Source of the DNA: Methylorubrum rhodesianum
GTDB lineage: Bacteria > Pseudomonadota > Alphaproteobacteria > Rhizobiales > Beijerinckiaceae
Length of the DNA: 64,000 nt
Direction of reading: 5' to 3'
Assembly: GCF_014199985.1 (NCBI RefSeq)
Contig: NZ_JACHOS010000001.1
Location: forward strand, 1 to 64,000
The notes below the pieces were generated by a model. That model did not search any database, was not told where the DNA came from, and worked only from the letters and a program-made list of their open reading frames with translations. The position numbers and the translations under genes were made by a program. This document shows positions 26,078-36,714 of this stretch, piece after piece. Numbering within the stretch: position 1 is the stretch's first letter; the number at the start of each line of letters is the position of its first letter.

Positions 26078-28474
26078 ATGCTGCGCCCGCGCCTGAATCC
26101 GCCGACGGATATCTTCCCCCCGAACCCGTGGGCCATCGAAGCCGTCCGCTATGTGCGGGAACTCGTGCAGGACTTCACCGGGCAGGCCGAGACCATGTTC
26201 GCCCTGTCGAACGGGTATCTCGGCATCCGTGGGATCGTCGACGAAGGGATGCCGGTCCGGGAGCCGGGCACCTATCTCAACGGCTTCTACGAGCATCGCC
26301 CCATCTCCTACGGCGAGCGCGCCTACGGCTTTCCCACCATCGGACAGAGCATCCTGAACTGTCCCGACGGGACGGTCATGTCGCTGTCCGTCGATGACGA
26401 GCCCTTCACCCTGCCAGGAGCCGAGATCCTGTCCTATCGGCGCAGCCTGGACTTTCGAACCGGAACCCTGAACCGAGACGTGGCCTGGATGACTCCGGCG
26501 GGCAAGCGCCTGCGCCTGCGGACGCTCCGGCTCGTCTCCCTCGCTCACCGCCATCTCGCCGCCCTCGAATACGAGCTCACGGCGGAGAACGCCGAGGCGG
26601 AGGTGGTGATCGTCTCCGAACTTCGGAACGACCAGCCGCTTGCCACCGACACGAGCGACCCGCGCCTCGCGGAAGGCTTCGTCGGCCGCGTGCTGCATCC
26701 CACCGGATTTCACGCCGAGGCGATGCGCGCGATCCTCAGCTATCGCACCGCGAGTTCCGGGCTGGCGCTCGCCTGCGGCATGGATCACGTGGTCACGGCC
26801 GACACGACGCTCAGTACGCGGGCGACCTGCGACGACGACCATGCCCGCATCGTCTTCCGGGGTACCCTGGCGCCCGGTCAGACGATCCGCATCCACAAAT
26901 ACCTGAGCTACCACTACTCCGCCGATACGGCGCCCGATCCGATCCGCTCCCAGGTGGCGTGGACGCTCGACCGTGCAGTGGAGGCCGGCTTCTCATCGAT
27001 CCTCGCGCGCCAGCACGCGGAGGTCGAGCGGTTCTGGCAGCGCGCCGACGTGCAGGTGGATGCCGGTGACGCCAGTAACGTGAGACTGCAGCAGGCGATC
27101 CGCTGGAATCTGTTCCAGTTGATGCAGGCCTCCGAGCGGTCGGAGGGGCACGGCATCCCCGCCCGGGGCCTGACCGGCCGGACCTACGAAGGGCACTACT
27201 TCTGGGACACCGAGATCTACGTCCTGCCGTTCCTGATCTATACCAACCCGCCGATCGCCCGCAGCCTGCTCAAGGTCCGCTACGACATGCTCGACAGCGC
27301 CCGCGACCGGGCCCGCGAACTCCGGCATCGCGGCGCGATGTTCCCCTGGCGCACGATCAACGGGCGGGAGGCGTCCGCCTATTACGCGGCGGGAACCGCC
27401 CAATATCACATCAACGCCGACATCGCGTTTGCCTTGCGCCAATACGTCGAAATCAGCGGTGACGTGGATTTCCTGCGCCGCTACGGCGCCGAGATCCTGG
27501 TCGAGACCGCCCGCCTCTGGTGCGACCTCGGTTTCTTCTCGGACCGCATGGACGGCCGTTTCTGCATCCACGGTGTGACCGGACCGGACGAGTATACGGC
27601 GATCGTCAACAACAACTGCTACACGAACCTGATGGCGCGGGAGAACATGCGCTACGCCGCCGAGATCGTGCGAATGCTGGAGCGCGACGACCCCGACAGC
27701 TTCGCGAGCCTTGTCCGCCGCACCGGCCTCGATCCGGATGAGCCGGGGGCCTGGGATCAGGCGGCGGAGCGGATGTACCTCCCGTACGACGAGCGGCTGA
27801 AGGTGCATCCGCAGGACGATGCCTTCCTCGATCTGGAGCGATGGGACTTTGCCAACACCCCGGAGGATCACTACCCGCTTCTGCTGCACTATCACCCGCT
27901 GAACCTCTACCGATCGCAGGTGATCAAGCAGGCCGACACCGTGCTGGCGATGTTCCTGCTGAGCGAGCAGTTCACGCATGAGGCCAAGCGCCGGAATTTC
28001 GAATACTACGATCCTCTGACGACCCACGACTCGTCGCTGTCCGTCTGCATCCAGAGCATCGTCGCGAACGAGATCGGACTGCGCGAGAAGGCGATCCATT
28101 ACTTCTACTTCGCCCTCGCGATGGACCTCTCCGATATCGGCGGGAACATGATGCACGGCGCCCACATCGCGGCCATCGGCGGCACGTGGCTCGCCCTCGT
28201 CTACGGCTTCGCGGGTTTGCGCGACGCGCGCGGCCGGATCTCCTTCCAACCCTGCCTGCCCGAGGACTGGAACCGGATGAGCTTCACGCTCCGCATCCGC
28301 GAACGGACGCTCCGGGTCGAGCTCGACCATGCCGCCGCGACCTATCGATTGCTCGAGGGCGAGGACCTGACCCTCTGGCATGCCGGACAATGCGTTCGCC
28401 TGTCGTCGGCCGAGCCTTCGGCGACGCGGGCGATCCGCCCGCCGATCGCGGACGGCCATGACGCGGAGCCCTGA
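26078..28474 (+). CDS. glycoside hydrolase family 65 protein (disaccharide phosphorylase)
   Basis: A 798-aa GH65 enzyme: N-terminal beta-sandwich (about 1-270), linker, (alpha/alpha)6 barrel catalytic domain (about 320-690) and a short C-terminal beta domain. The general acid Glu lies in HGVTGPDEYTAIVNNN (about Glu505). Other family signatures are GRTYEGHYFWDTEIYVLPF and QVIKQADTVL. GH65 members phosphorolyse maltose, trehalose, kojibiose or related alpha-glucosides to glucose plus beta-glucose 1-phosphate. The substrate is not decidable here. The next gene is a HAD phosphomutase-like gene overlapping by 17 bp, as expected for this pathway. The ATG at 26078 is preferred over a TTG one codon earlier. 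Confidence 0.9.
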   Translation: MLRPRLNPPTDIFPPNPWAIEAVRYVRELVQDFTGQAETMFALSNGYLGIRGIVDEGMPVREPGTYLNGFYEHRPISYGERAYGFPTIGQSILNCPDGTVMSLSVDDEPFTLPGAEILSYRRSLDFRTGTLNRDVAWMTPAGKRLRLRTLRLVSLAHRHLAALEYELTAENAEAEVVIVSELRNDQPLATDTSDPRLAEGFVGRVLHPTGFHAEAMRAILSYRTASSGLALACGMDHVVTADTTLSTRATCDDDHARIVFRGTLAPGQTIRIHKYLSYHYSADTAPDPIRSQVAWTLDRAVEAGFSSILARQHAEVERFWQRADVQVDAGDASNVRLQQAIRWNLFQLMQASERSEGHGIPARGLTGRTYEGHYFWDTEIYVLPFLIYTNPPIARSLLKVRYDMLDSARDRARELRHRGAMFPWRTINGREASAYYAAGTAQYHINADIAFALRQYVEISGDVDFLRRYGAEILVETARLWCDLGFFSDRMDGRFCIHGVTGPDEYTAIVNNNCYTNLMARENMRYAAEIVRMLERDDPDSFASLVRRTGLDPDEPGAWDQAAERMYLPYDERLKVHPQDDAFLDLERWDFANTPEDHYPLLLHYHPLNLYRSQVIKQADTVLAMFLLSEQFTHEAKRRNFEYYDPLTTHDSSLSVCIQSIVANEIGLREKAIHYFYFALAMDLSDIGGNMMHGAHIAAIGGTWLALVYGFAGLRDARGRISFQPCLPEDWNRMSFTLRIRERTLRVELDHAAATYRLLEGEDLTLWHAGQCVRLSSAEPSATRAIRPPIADGHDAEP

Positions 28475-29201
28475 GACCGTGCTGGGGCCGCTGCAGGCGG
28501 TGATCTTCGACGTCGACGGCGTGCTGGTCGACCCAACCCCACGAGCAGGCCTGGCGCAAGGCGCTCGCCGAGTTTGCCGATCCGGCCGATTTCACGACGG
28601 CCTTCCATCAGGCTCATGTCGCGGGCAAGCGGAGGATGGAGGGTGCACGGGCGACGCTCGAGCGTCTCGGCGGGGTCGGGGCGGCGGCCCTTGCCGCCGA
28701 CTTTGCGCAGAAGAAGCAGGCGGTGATCGACCGACTCATCTCCGAAGACCGCTTCCAAGCGTTTCCCGACGCGATCCGTCTCGCGCTGGCGCTGAGGAAG
28801 GCGGACTTGCGCACGGCGCTCGCCTCGTCCTCGAAGAACGCCGACGCGATGCTGGCCCGGGGACCCTGCCCGACGGCTGCACGCTGCGGTCTCTGTTCGA
28901 TGCGGATGTGAGCGGGCGCGACGTACCGCGCGGCAAGCCCGATCCTGCCCAGTTCCTGCTCGCTGCCACGTCCGTGGCGACGCCTCCGGCGCGTTGCCTC
29001 GTGGTCGAGAACGCCCCGGCCGGAATCGGGGCGGCCAAGACCGGTGGCATGGCCGGTCTCGGTATCGCCCGGCTCGGCGACGAGGCCAGACTGCGGGAGG
29101 CCGGGGCCGACCTCGTCCTCACGTCGCTCGATCAACTCGATATGAGCGCCCTGCCGAGCGGCGTTCTGCGCATGCGAGCCGCACCGGCGCCGCCGGGCTG
29201 A
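28458..29201 (+). pseudogene. HAD-superfamily beta-phosphoglucomutase-like gene with two compensating frameshifts
   Basis: The frame is open for 247 aa, but its middle is scrambled. Residues 1-26 carry HAD motif I (VIFDVDGVLVD, nucleophile Asp18). At the CCCC run 28537-28540 the family sequence moves to the +1 frame, which reads HEQAWRKALAEF and onward to ALASSSKNADAMLAR (motif II region). At the GGGG run 28859-28862 it returns to the original frame: DVPRGKPDPAQ (motif III Lys) and LVVENAPAGI (motif IV). Removing one C and restoring one G would give a normal enzyme converting beta-glucose 1-phosphate to glucose 6-phosphate. Either it is a recent pseudogene or the two homopolymer runs are sequencing errors. 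It follows GH65 with an overlap. Confidence 0.75.
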
Positions 29202-29261
29202 GCCCGCCGTTCCGGGGAGGCCTCTGCCGCTAAGCGCCGGATCGGCCGTGGCGGGATCGGG

Positions 29262-30659
29262 TCACGGATTGCGCAGGGCCGGGACCGTCTTCGGCGAGCC
29301 GAGATCGTAGGTCTTGTTGCGCAGGGGATCGAGGCGGGTACCCTCGGAGGCGTCGAAGGCCTTCGGGCGCGCTCCACCGGTGCCGTCGGCGGCTGCGCCG
29401 TCCAGCGTCGCGTTCGAACCCGGCGCGTAGGCCGAGGCGCGGCCAGGGGTGGCGCCGGGCTGACCGGAATTGGGCTCGGCGGTGTTCGGATCGACCTTGT
29501 CGACGGCGGCCGGATCGGCCTGTTGCGATTGCTGGCGGGCGCGCTCCACCTGACGCCAGCGGGTCACGTTGCGCTGGTGGCCTTCCAGCGAATCGGCGAA
29601 GGCGTGGCCGCCGGTGCCGTCGGCCACGAAGTAGAGGTCCTTGGTGCGCGACGGGTTGGCGACCGCCTCCAGCGCCGCTCGGCCCGGATTGGCGATCGGC
29701 CCGGGGGGCAGCCCCTCGATCACGTAGGTGTTGTAGGGAGTCGGCCGCTCGATCTCGGAGCGCAGGATGCCGCGCCCGAGGGTGCCGCGCCCGCCGACGA
29801 GCCCGTAAACGATGGTCGGATCGGATTGCAGCTTCATCCGCTTCTGCAGGCGATTGACGAAGACGCCCGCCACCCGCGGCCGCTCGTCGGCGCGGCCGGT
29901 CTCCTTCTCGACGATAGAGGCCAGCGTCACCATCTCGGCCGGCGTCTTCACCGGGACCTCGGCGCTGCGGCGCTGCCAGATCTGGTTCAGCACCTCGCGC
30001 TGCTTGGCGCGCATCAGGTTGAGGATCTGCTGGCGCGTGGCGCCGCGCTCGAACTTGTAGGTGTCGGGCAGAAGCGAACCCTCGGGCGGTGTCTCGGCGA
30101 CCTCGCCGGACAGCACGTCGTTGTCGTTGAGGCGGGCGACGATCTGCTCGGAGGTCAGGCCCTCGGGGAAGGTGATGGCGTGCTGGACCTGACGCCCGTT
30201 GGTCAGCGTCTCGATCGTGTCCTTCACGCTGGCATGGGCCTTGAACATGTACTCGCCATGCTTGAGCGGGCCCTTGCCGCCGAAGCGGGCGGACATCTCG
30301 AACAGGCTCGGATGCTCGATCACACCCTCGCGGGCGAGGATGCTGGCGATCTCGGAGGTGCCGCTGCGACTGGGAATCACCACGACCTTGTCGGCGGGGA
30401 GCGGCCCCGGCTCGGAGGCCTGGCGGTTGAGCAGGGTGAGTCCGACCAGGACGCCGAGCGCCAGCACGACGCCGAGGGTCAGGAACCCGCTGATCGTGGC
30501 GAGCAGCCCGCCGCGGCGGCGCTCGGGCTTCTCGGGTGGGGGAGGGGCGACCGTGGGTTTGATCGCCTCACTCGGGCTGCGCGGCGACGGCCGGTTCGGC
30601 AGCGACGGCTCCTCGGAAGCGGGCGGCGGAGACGGCGGATCTTGTCGTCTGCGAAACAT
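29262..30659 (-). CDS. mltG: endolytic murein transglycosylase MltG
   Basis: A 465-aa inner membrane protein of the YceG/MltG family. A Pro-rich cytoplasmic tail (1-50) leads into one helix near residues 55-75 (LGVVLALGVLVGLTLL). A periplasmic LysM-like part and the catalytic YceG domain follow: LASIVEKETG holds the catalytic Glu, followed by RLQKRMKLQSDPTIVYGL and GLPPGPIANPGR. It cleaves nascent glycan strands and helps end peptidoglycan polymerisation. The extra C-terminal 90 residues are low-complexity Pro/Gly/Ala. It lies 221 bp after fabF, as in many proteobacteria. Confidence 0.92.
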   Translation of the reverse strand: MFRRRQDPPSPPPASEEPSLPNRPSPRSPSEAIKPTVAPPPPEKPERRRGGLLATISGFLTLGVVLALGVLVGLTLLNRQASEPGPLPADKVVVIPSRSGTSEIASILAREGVIEHPSLFEMSARFGGKGPLKHGEYMFKAHASVKDTIETLTNGRQVQHAITFPEGLTSEQIVARLNDNDVLSGEVAETPPEGSLLPDTYKFERGATRQQILNLMRAKQREVLNQIWQRRSAEVPVKTPAEMVTLASIVEKETGRADERPRVAGVFVNRLQKRMKLQSDPTIVYGLVGGRGTLGRGILRSEIERPTPYNTYVIEGLPPGPIANPGRAALEAVANPSRTKDLYFVADGTGGHAFADSLEGHQRNVTRWRQVERARQQSQQADPAAVDKVDPNTAEPNSGQPGATPGRASAYAPGSNATLDGAAADGTGGARPKAFDASEGTRLDPLRNKTYDLGSPKTVPALRNP

Positions 30660-30880
30660 CCGGAATCCTGCTGTGGCCCATCGCGGCGCCCCGCTCAGAT
30701 AACCCTTTCCCGTTCGCCGGGTGGGAGCCGAGCGTTCGACGGGCGGAACCTTGAGCGTTTCTCACAAAGTCTCCGCCCGGCCGTGGACCGGGCGTTTTGC
30801 GAGGCAGTGTAAGCCGTTTTGTGGCGAAATGGCGTTGACTGCGGCGGGTTCGCCACATGACGCCCGCGCTTTGAAGGCCG

Positions 30881-32143
<1,263 letters not shown>

Positions 32144-32261
32144 TGTCCGATCCCAATGATCCGCTGTCCTAAGAAGGACTCTTCCGTCCCGAAGGACCTT
32201 TGGTTCAACGCAATAGTGGCGCGCGGGGTCTCATCGACCCCGCCCGCGCGAGGACACCGCC

Positions 32262-32498
32262 TCAGGCGGAGTTCTTCTCCAGGAACTTGATCGCGTCGCC
32301 GACCGTCTGGATGGTCTCGGCCGCGTCGTCCGGGATCTCGACGTTGAACTCCTCCTCGAACGCCATCACCAGCTCGACGGTGTCGAGGCTGTCGGCGCCG
32401 AGATCGTCGATGAAGTTGGAGGCCTCGGTGACCTTCTCAGGCTCGACGCCCAGGTGCTCGACGACGATCTTCTTCACGCGCTCGGCGATATCGCTCAT
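32262..32498 (-). CDS. acpP: acyl carrier protein
   Basis: A 78-aa acidic four-helix protein that carries growing acyl chains. The phosphopantetheine attachment Ser37 is in [20 protein letters not shown]. It sits between fabG and fabF. The gap to fabG (32499-32759) is 261 bp without a gene and probably holds an acpP promoter, as expected for a highly expressed gene. Confidence 0.97.
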   Translation of the reverse strand: MSDIAERVKKIVVEHLGVEPEKVTEASNFIDDLGADSLDTVELVMAFEEEFNVEIPDDAAETIQTVGDAIKFLEKNSA

Positions 32499-32759
32499 CG
32501 TTGTTGGTCCTCGTCTTCTCGATCGTGATGGTGTGTGCTTCTGACGAAAGCGCCGTGGCCGCCTTCCCGCTCCGGGGATTTTTCTGGACGGCCGGTGTTC
32601 GATCGCGCGTGGTTTGGAAAAGCCGCAACCCGCTGAACCGTCAACTCCCCTGCACGGCTGAGCCGGGTGTTAACACAGGGTTTCCGCTCTGGCGAGGGGA
32701 GGTTCAGAAAGCGTTCATCGCCGTGGTTTTCCGGTTGGAACAGCCCTTTGTGGACATTC

Positions 32760-33500
32760 TCAGTACATCGCCATGCCGCCATTGACGTGCAGCGTCTGTC
32801 CGGTCACGTAACCCGCTTCTTCCGAGGCCAGATAGACCGCCGCCGCCCCGATCTCGGCGCCGGTGCCGAGCCGGCCCGCGGGGACGCGGGTGAGAATCGT
32901 CTCGCGCTGCTTCTCGTTCAACGCGTCGGTCATCGCCGACGCGATAAAGCCCGGCGCGATACAGTTCACCGTGATCCCGCGCGTGGCGACCTCGGCCGCC
33001 AGTGCCTTGGTCATGCCGACGAGGCCCGCCTTGGCGGCGGCGTAGTTGCCCTGTCCCGGATTGCCGGTGGCGCCGACGACTGAACCGATGCCGATGATGC
33101 GTCCGTAGCGGCGCTTCATCATGCCTCTCAGCGCGGCGCGCGACAGGCGGAAGGCGGCGGTGAGGTTGACGTTGAGAACCGCCTCCCACTCCTCGTCCTT
33201 CATCCGCATGAAGAGGTTGTCGCGGGTGATGCCGGCATTGTTGATCAGGATGTCGAGCCCGCCGAGCGCCGATTCGGCGGCCGGCAGCAGAGCCTCGACC
33301 GCGTCCTTGTCCGCGAGGTTGGCCTCGACCACGGCGACGCGTTCGCCGCCCAGTTCCGCCGCCAACTCGTCGAGAACCGCACGGCGGGTGCCGGACAGCG
33401 CGACATGCGCACCCTGAGCATGGAGCGCCCGGGCAATCGCTCCGCCGAGGCCGCCGGTCGCGCCGGTGACGAGGGCCTTGCGGCCGGTGAGGTCGAACAT
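32760..33500 (-). CDS. fabG: 3-oxoacyl-ACP reductase
   Basis: A 246-aa short-chain dehydrogenase beginning MFDLTGRKALVTGATGGLGG. The NADPH-binding TGATGGLG motif is at residues 12-19, NNAG follows near 85, and the catalytic Ser-Tyr-Lys is within GSVVGATGNPGQGNYAAAK. It reduces beta-ketoacyl-ACP in the elongation cycle. The ATG at 33500 is chosen because an 11-residue upstream extension lacks support. It lies 29 bp after fabD. Confidence 0.95.
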   Translation of the reverse strand: MFDLTGRKALVTGATGGLGGAIARALHAQGAHVALSGTRRAVLDELAAELGGERVAVVEANLADKDAVEALLPAAESALGGLDILINNAGITRDNLFMRMKDEEWEAVLNVNLTAAFRLSRAALRGMMKRRYGRIIGIGSVVGATGNPGQGNYAAAKAGLVGMTKALAAEVATRGITVNCIAPGFIASAMTDALNEKQRETILTRVPAGRLGTGAEIGAAAVYLASEEAGYVTGQTLHVNGGMAMY

Positions 33501-33529
33501 GGTGTCGGCTCTTCTGATCGGGAAAGGGA

Positions 33530-34462
33530 TCAAGCGTAGGCGGCGACGTCGTCGGGCGTGCCGATCGCGCTCGCGGCGGCACTCGGCGCGATGCGCTTGA
33601 CGAGGCCGGTCAGCACCTTGCCGGCACCGAGTTCATGGAAACGGTCGACGCCGGCCTCGGCCATGGCGGCGACGCTTTCGGCCCAGCGCACGGTGCCGGT
33701 GACCTGAGCCACCAGCGCGTCGCGGATGGTGTCCGGCTCGGTGAGCGGACCGGCGGTGACGTTGGCGTAGACCGGAACCACGGGCGCCTTCATCGCCACC
33801 TCGGCGAGGGCGCCGCGCATCGCCTCGGCCGCCGGCGCCATCAGGGCGCAGTGGAACGGAGCGGAGACGTTCAGGAGCACGGCGCGCCGCACGCCGCGCC
33901 CTTGTGCCAGCGCCATCGCCCGCTCGACCGCCTCCCGGTGTCCCGAGAGCACGACCTGACCCGCGCCGTTGTCGTTGGCGACGTCGCAGACCATACCCTG
34001 CGCCGCCTCCTCCGCGATGTCGCGTGCGGTCGCGAGGTCGGGCCCGAGCAGGGCGGCCATGGCGCCGACCCCCGGCGCGACCGCCCGCTGCATTGCCTCG
34101 CCGCGGATGCGCAGCAGACGGGCGGCGTCGGCGATCGAGAAGGTGCCGGCGGCGGCGAGGGCCGAGTACTCGCCGAGGGAATGGCCGGCGACGAAGGCCG
34201 CGTCACGCTTGAGATCGAGGCCGCGCTCGGCCTCCAGGGTGCGCAGCACCGCGAGACTCGTCGCCATCAGCGCCGGCTGCGCATTGGCGGTCAGGGTCAG
34301 TTCCTCGGACGGACCCTCGAACATCAGCCGCGACAGGTTCTGGCCGAGCGCCGCATCGACCTCCTCGAAGACCTGTCGCGCGGCCGGGGACGCCTCGCTC
34401 AGCGCCTTGCCCATACCGACCGCTTGGCTGCCCTGTCCCGGAAAGATGAAGGCTCGCGTCAT
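33530..34462 (-). CDS. fabD: malonyl-CoA:ACP transacylase
   Basis: A 310-aa enzyme loading malonyl groups from CoA to ACP. FPGQGSQAVGMG forms the oxyanion region near the N-terminus, the nucleophile Ser is in VAGHSLGEYSALAAAG, and the catalytic His is in VSAPFHCALM. The start at 34462 gives the family start MTRAFIFPGQGSQ. It is the first gene of the fab cluster, and a 288-bp divergent gap to the next gene holds its promoter. Confidence 0.95.
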   Translation of the reverse strand: MTRAFIFPGQGSQAVGMGKALSEASPAARQVFEEVDAALGQNLSRLMFEGPSEELTLTANAQPALMATSLAVLRTLEAERGLDLKRDAAFVAGHSLGEYSALAAAGTFSIADAARLLRIRGEAMQRAVAPGVGAMAALLGPDLATARDIAEEAAQGMVCDVANDNGAGQVVLSGHREAVERAMALAQGRGVRRAVLLNVSAPFHCALMAPAAEAMRGALAEVAMKAPVVPVYANVTAGPLTEPDTIRDALVAQVTGTVRWAESVAAMAEAGVDRFHELGAGKVLTGLVKRIAPSAAASAIGTPDDVAAYA

Positions 34463-34750
34463 GACGTCCCGTCGCCTCGGCACCGGGACGAGTGCCCCGG
34501 CGCATCGGGGTCGCGCCCGCCGTCACGCCGCACGCGGGCAGCCACGAGACGGACTGCCGCTGGCCGGGATCGTCGGGAGACCCTGTTTAAGGTGCGGCGC
34601 AGTCGCATCACGTGCGGCAACTGTCAACAATGCGCTGCACAAGACCGGATCGGCGAAAAAAGCCAAGCTCGGCCGTGAATTACCGGTGCTGCCGGCAGAA
34701 CCCTGCGCGCTTCCGCGCATTGATTCGAGAGGCTTCGCGAGAAACCCGCC

Positions 34751-35080
34751 ATGTTCCGCACGACCTTTCCTCAGGAGGCGGTCGGGCACGCCCATGCCCT
34801 GATCGGCGCCTACGAAACCGCCCATACCGGTCTTGCCCGGATTTCGCAGGAGTTCCGCCGCGACCTGCGCGTCGCGCTCGACCGGCTCGGGCCCGGTGCG
34901 CTGCCCTATCTGCGTGTCATCCGCAGTGATCTCGAGGGCCGCACCCTCGAAGCCCGGGCGACGTGGCCGCTGTGGATCGACCGGTTGACCGATCCGATGA
35001 TCGACCGCCGGCTCATCGCCTCCCGCGCCCTTCTCGACGCCGTCGAGAGAGAGGCGGATGCTCGCGGAATGCGTCTCTAG
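34751..35080 (+). CDS. hypothetical protein, about 109 aa
   Basis: A soluble 109-aa protein with mixed charged residues (FRRDLRVALDRLGPGALPYLRVI is the most distinctive stretch) and no signal peptide or membrane segment. GC-rich third positions and the standalone divergent placement from fabD support coding. No domain is recognised. It is convergent with the AOS-like gene 69 bp downstream, and a small GGGCCGG/CCGGTCC hairpin lies between them. Confidence 0.6.
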   Translation: MFRTTFPQEAVGHAHALIGAYETAHTGLARISQEFRRDLRVALDRLGPGALPYLRVIRSDLEGRTLEARATWPLWIDRLTDPMIDRRLIASRALLDAVEREADARGMRL

Positions 35081-35149
35081 AATTGGCTCCGGGGGCCGGC
35101 GGCCGGTCCGCGCGCGTCAGCGCTCGGAGAGTTTGGGGTCGAGCAGCGA

Positions 35150-36346
35150 CTAGGCGGCGGCGCGCAGGCGTGGCCGGCGCGAGGGGGCCGACGTATCGGC
35201 TCGTGCCAGGTCGAGCGCGGCGGCGACGCAGGATGCGGCCCGCGCGATCTCGGCGTCGGAATGTCCGGCGGTGACGTGCAGACGTAGGCGGCCAGTGTCT
35301 TCCAGCGCGGCGAGATCGGCCAGCAACCCGAGGTCGGACAAGTGGTGCGCGACCCGCCGGGCACGCTCGCCGAAGCCGATCTCGACGGAGACAGAGGTGC
35401 AGGGTTCGCCGCAGACGCTCATCGCGCGATCGCGCAGGGCCGTGCGCAGGTTGAGAACGTTGCGCATCAGCCGGGCGCGCCGCTCCCGCCCCTCGGCCGC
35501 GTCGATGACGGCGAAGGCCTTGAGGATCACGGCAATCTGAATCGGCGAGAGTGCCTGGAGGGCGGCCTCCCCGACGCGCAGGCACGCCGTCACGGCGCGG
35601 GTGCGCGCGGCCACGAAACCACCGTTCGAGGCGAAGCTCCTCGAAAAGCTGCCCGTGACGAGATCGGCCCTGCCCAGCATGTCCTGGAAGCCGAGATGGC
35701 CGCGCCCGTCCTCTCCGAGGCAGCCGAGATCCTGGGCGACGTCGACGAGGAGCGTCGCGCCGTGCGCGTCGCACGCGGCCCGCAGAGCGGCGAGGTCCGG
35801 CGTGCCGGAATCGAGCGGAGACAGGCTCTCCGTGACGACGAGGATGCCGTTTCGCGCGTCTTGGGCGCGAATGGCCTGGAGACGGTCGCGGCAATGATCC
35901 GCATCGAGGTGGCGGAACGGCTGGATGTTGTCCGCCGCCTCCTCGGCATCCTCCCGCAGGCCGCCGCGGATGGCCGCATCGATCACCACGTGGTCGGCCG
36001 GGCGCACGAGGCCGCGGATCACGGTCCGGGCGGCGGCGCGTCCGGTCGGGCAGAGCAGCGCCGCCTCCATCTGGAGGAAGTCGGCGATCCGGCGCTCCAG
36101 GGCGACGGCGAGGCCGGGATCGCCGGCCTCGGGCGCGGCGCAGACGCTGCGCACGCCGAACCGGCGCAGGATGTCGCCGGCGGCGGCGACGATCTCCGGG
36201 TGGGTGGAGAGGCCGAGGCAATCCTGCGAGGCGAAGTCGAGTCCGCGCAGAGCGTGATCGTCGCCGAGGGCCGGGGAGCCCGGAAGGCGGCGGACGCCAT
36301 CCGTGCGATCCTGGATCGTCGCGTCGGTCTGCTCACGATGTCTCAT
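35150..36346 (-). CDS. degenerate alpha-oxoamine synthase family protein (BioF/SPT-like), likely non-catalytic
   Basis: A 398-aa protein with the fold of PLP-dependent acyltransferases (8-amino-7-oxononanoate synthase, serine palmitoyltransferase). Family landmarks are recognisable: DFASQDCLGLSTHPEI near residue 37, LLVDVAQDLGCLGEDGRG near 199, and GSFSRSFASNGGF near 232. The lysine that forms the Schiff base with PLP is replaced by Arg236, and the His of the usual D-x-A-H motif is Gln205. The His of the family's usual upstream Q-x-x-H region is also absent. So it probably does not act as a normal AOS enzyme and may be a structural partner or have a new role. It is not near other bio genes. 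Confidence 0.75.
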   Translation of the reverse strand: MRHREQTDATIQDRTDGVRRLPGSPALGDDHALRGLDFASQDCLGLSTHPEIVAAAGDILRRFGVRSVCAAPEAGDPGLAVALERRIADFLQMEAALLCPTGRAAARTVIRGLVRPADHVVIDAAIRGGLREDAEEAADNIQPFRHLDADHCRDRLQAIRAQDARNGILVVTESLSPLDSGTPDLAALRAACDAHGATLLVDVAQDLGCLGEDGRGHLGFQDMLGRADLVTGSFSRSFASNGGFVAARTRAVTACLRVGEAALQALSPIQIAVILKAFAVIDAAEGRERRARLMRNVLNLRTALRDRAMSVCGEPCTSVSVEIGFGERARRVAHHLSDLGLLADLAALEDTGRLRLHVTAGHSDAEIARAASCVAAALDLARADTSAPSRRPRLRAAA

Positions 36347-36650
36347 GCCATCCCGTCCGGTGCCGCGTCGTTACAGGCATGACTGTCGGTCGGGCCGACT
36401 TGCCATCGCGTTAAACGGCGCCGGTGTAGGAAAAATGCATCAGCGCGTATTTAACGAATTGCTTCTTTCAGCAATTTGAGGGGCGTGCCGACTTTGCGCG
36501 CGGTCCAAGATATCGATGTGTGGATTTGGTAAACTTATCGAAACGTGAATGGAGCGTTCCGCAGATCTTGCGCCCGGTGTTTCGCGCGCCGCGCCCGTCG
36601 GCTGCGGCCCCGTGCCGAACGGCGGGCGTCACCGGGCAGGAAAGCCGTTC

Positions 36651-36680
36651 GAGGGTGCCCCTCGCGCGAAGGGCACCCTC
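36651..36680 (-). terminator. strong hairpin downstream of the membrane protein gene
   Basis: A perfect 10-bp inverted repeat GAGGGTGCCC and GGGCACCCTC with a 10-nt loop lies 34 nt past the stop of the minus-strand membrane protein gene. No long T-run follows. The rest of the 36347-36714 gap is AT-rich around 36420-36540 and contains a 7-bp AATTGCT/AGCAATT hairpin at 36457-36476, but no gene was seen. Confidence 0.5.
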
Positions 36681-36714
36681 GTAAGCTTCGCTCGAAACGC
36701 GAGGCCGGCCCCGG

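Noticed and set aside
30775..30793. GCCCGG/CCGGGC hairpin followed by TTTT between mltG and fabF
   Set aside because: The T-run is on the plus side while both flanking genes are on the minus strand, so it is not a convincing terminator for either.
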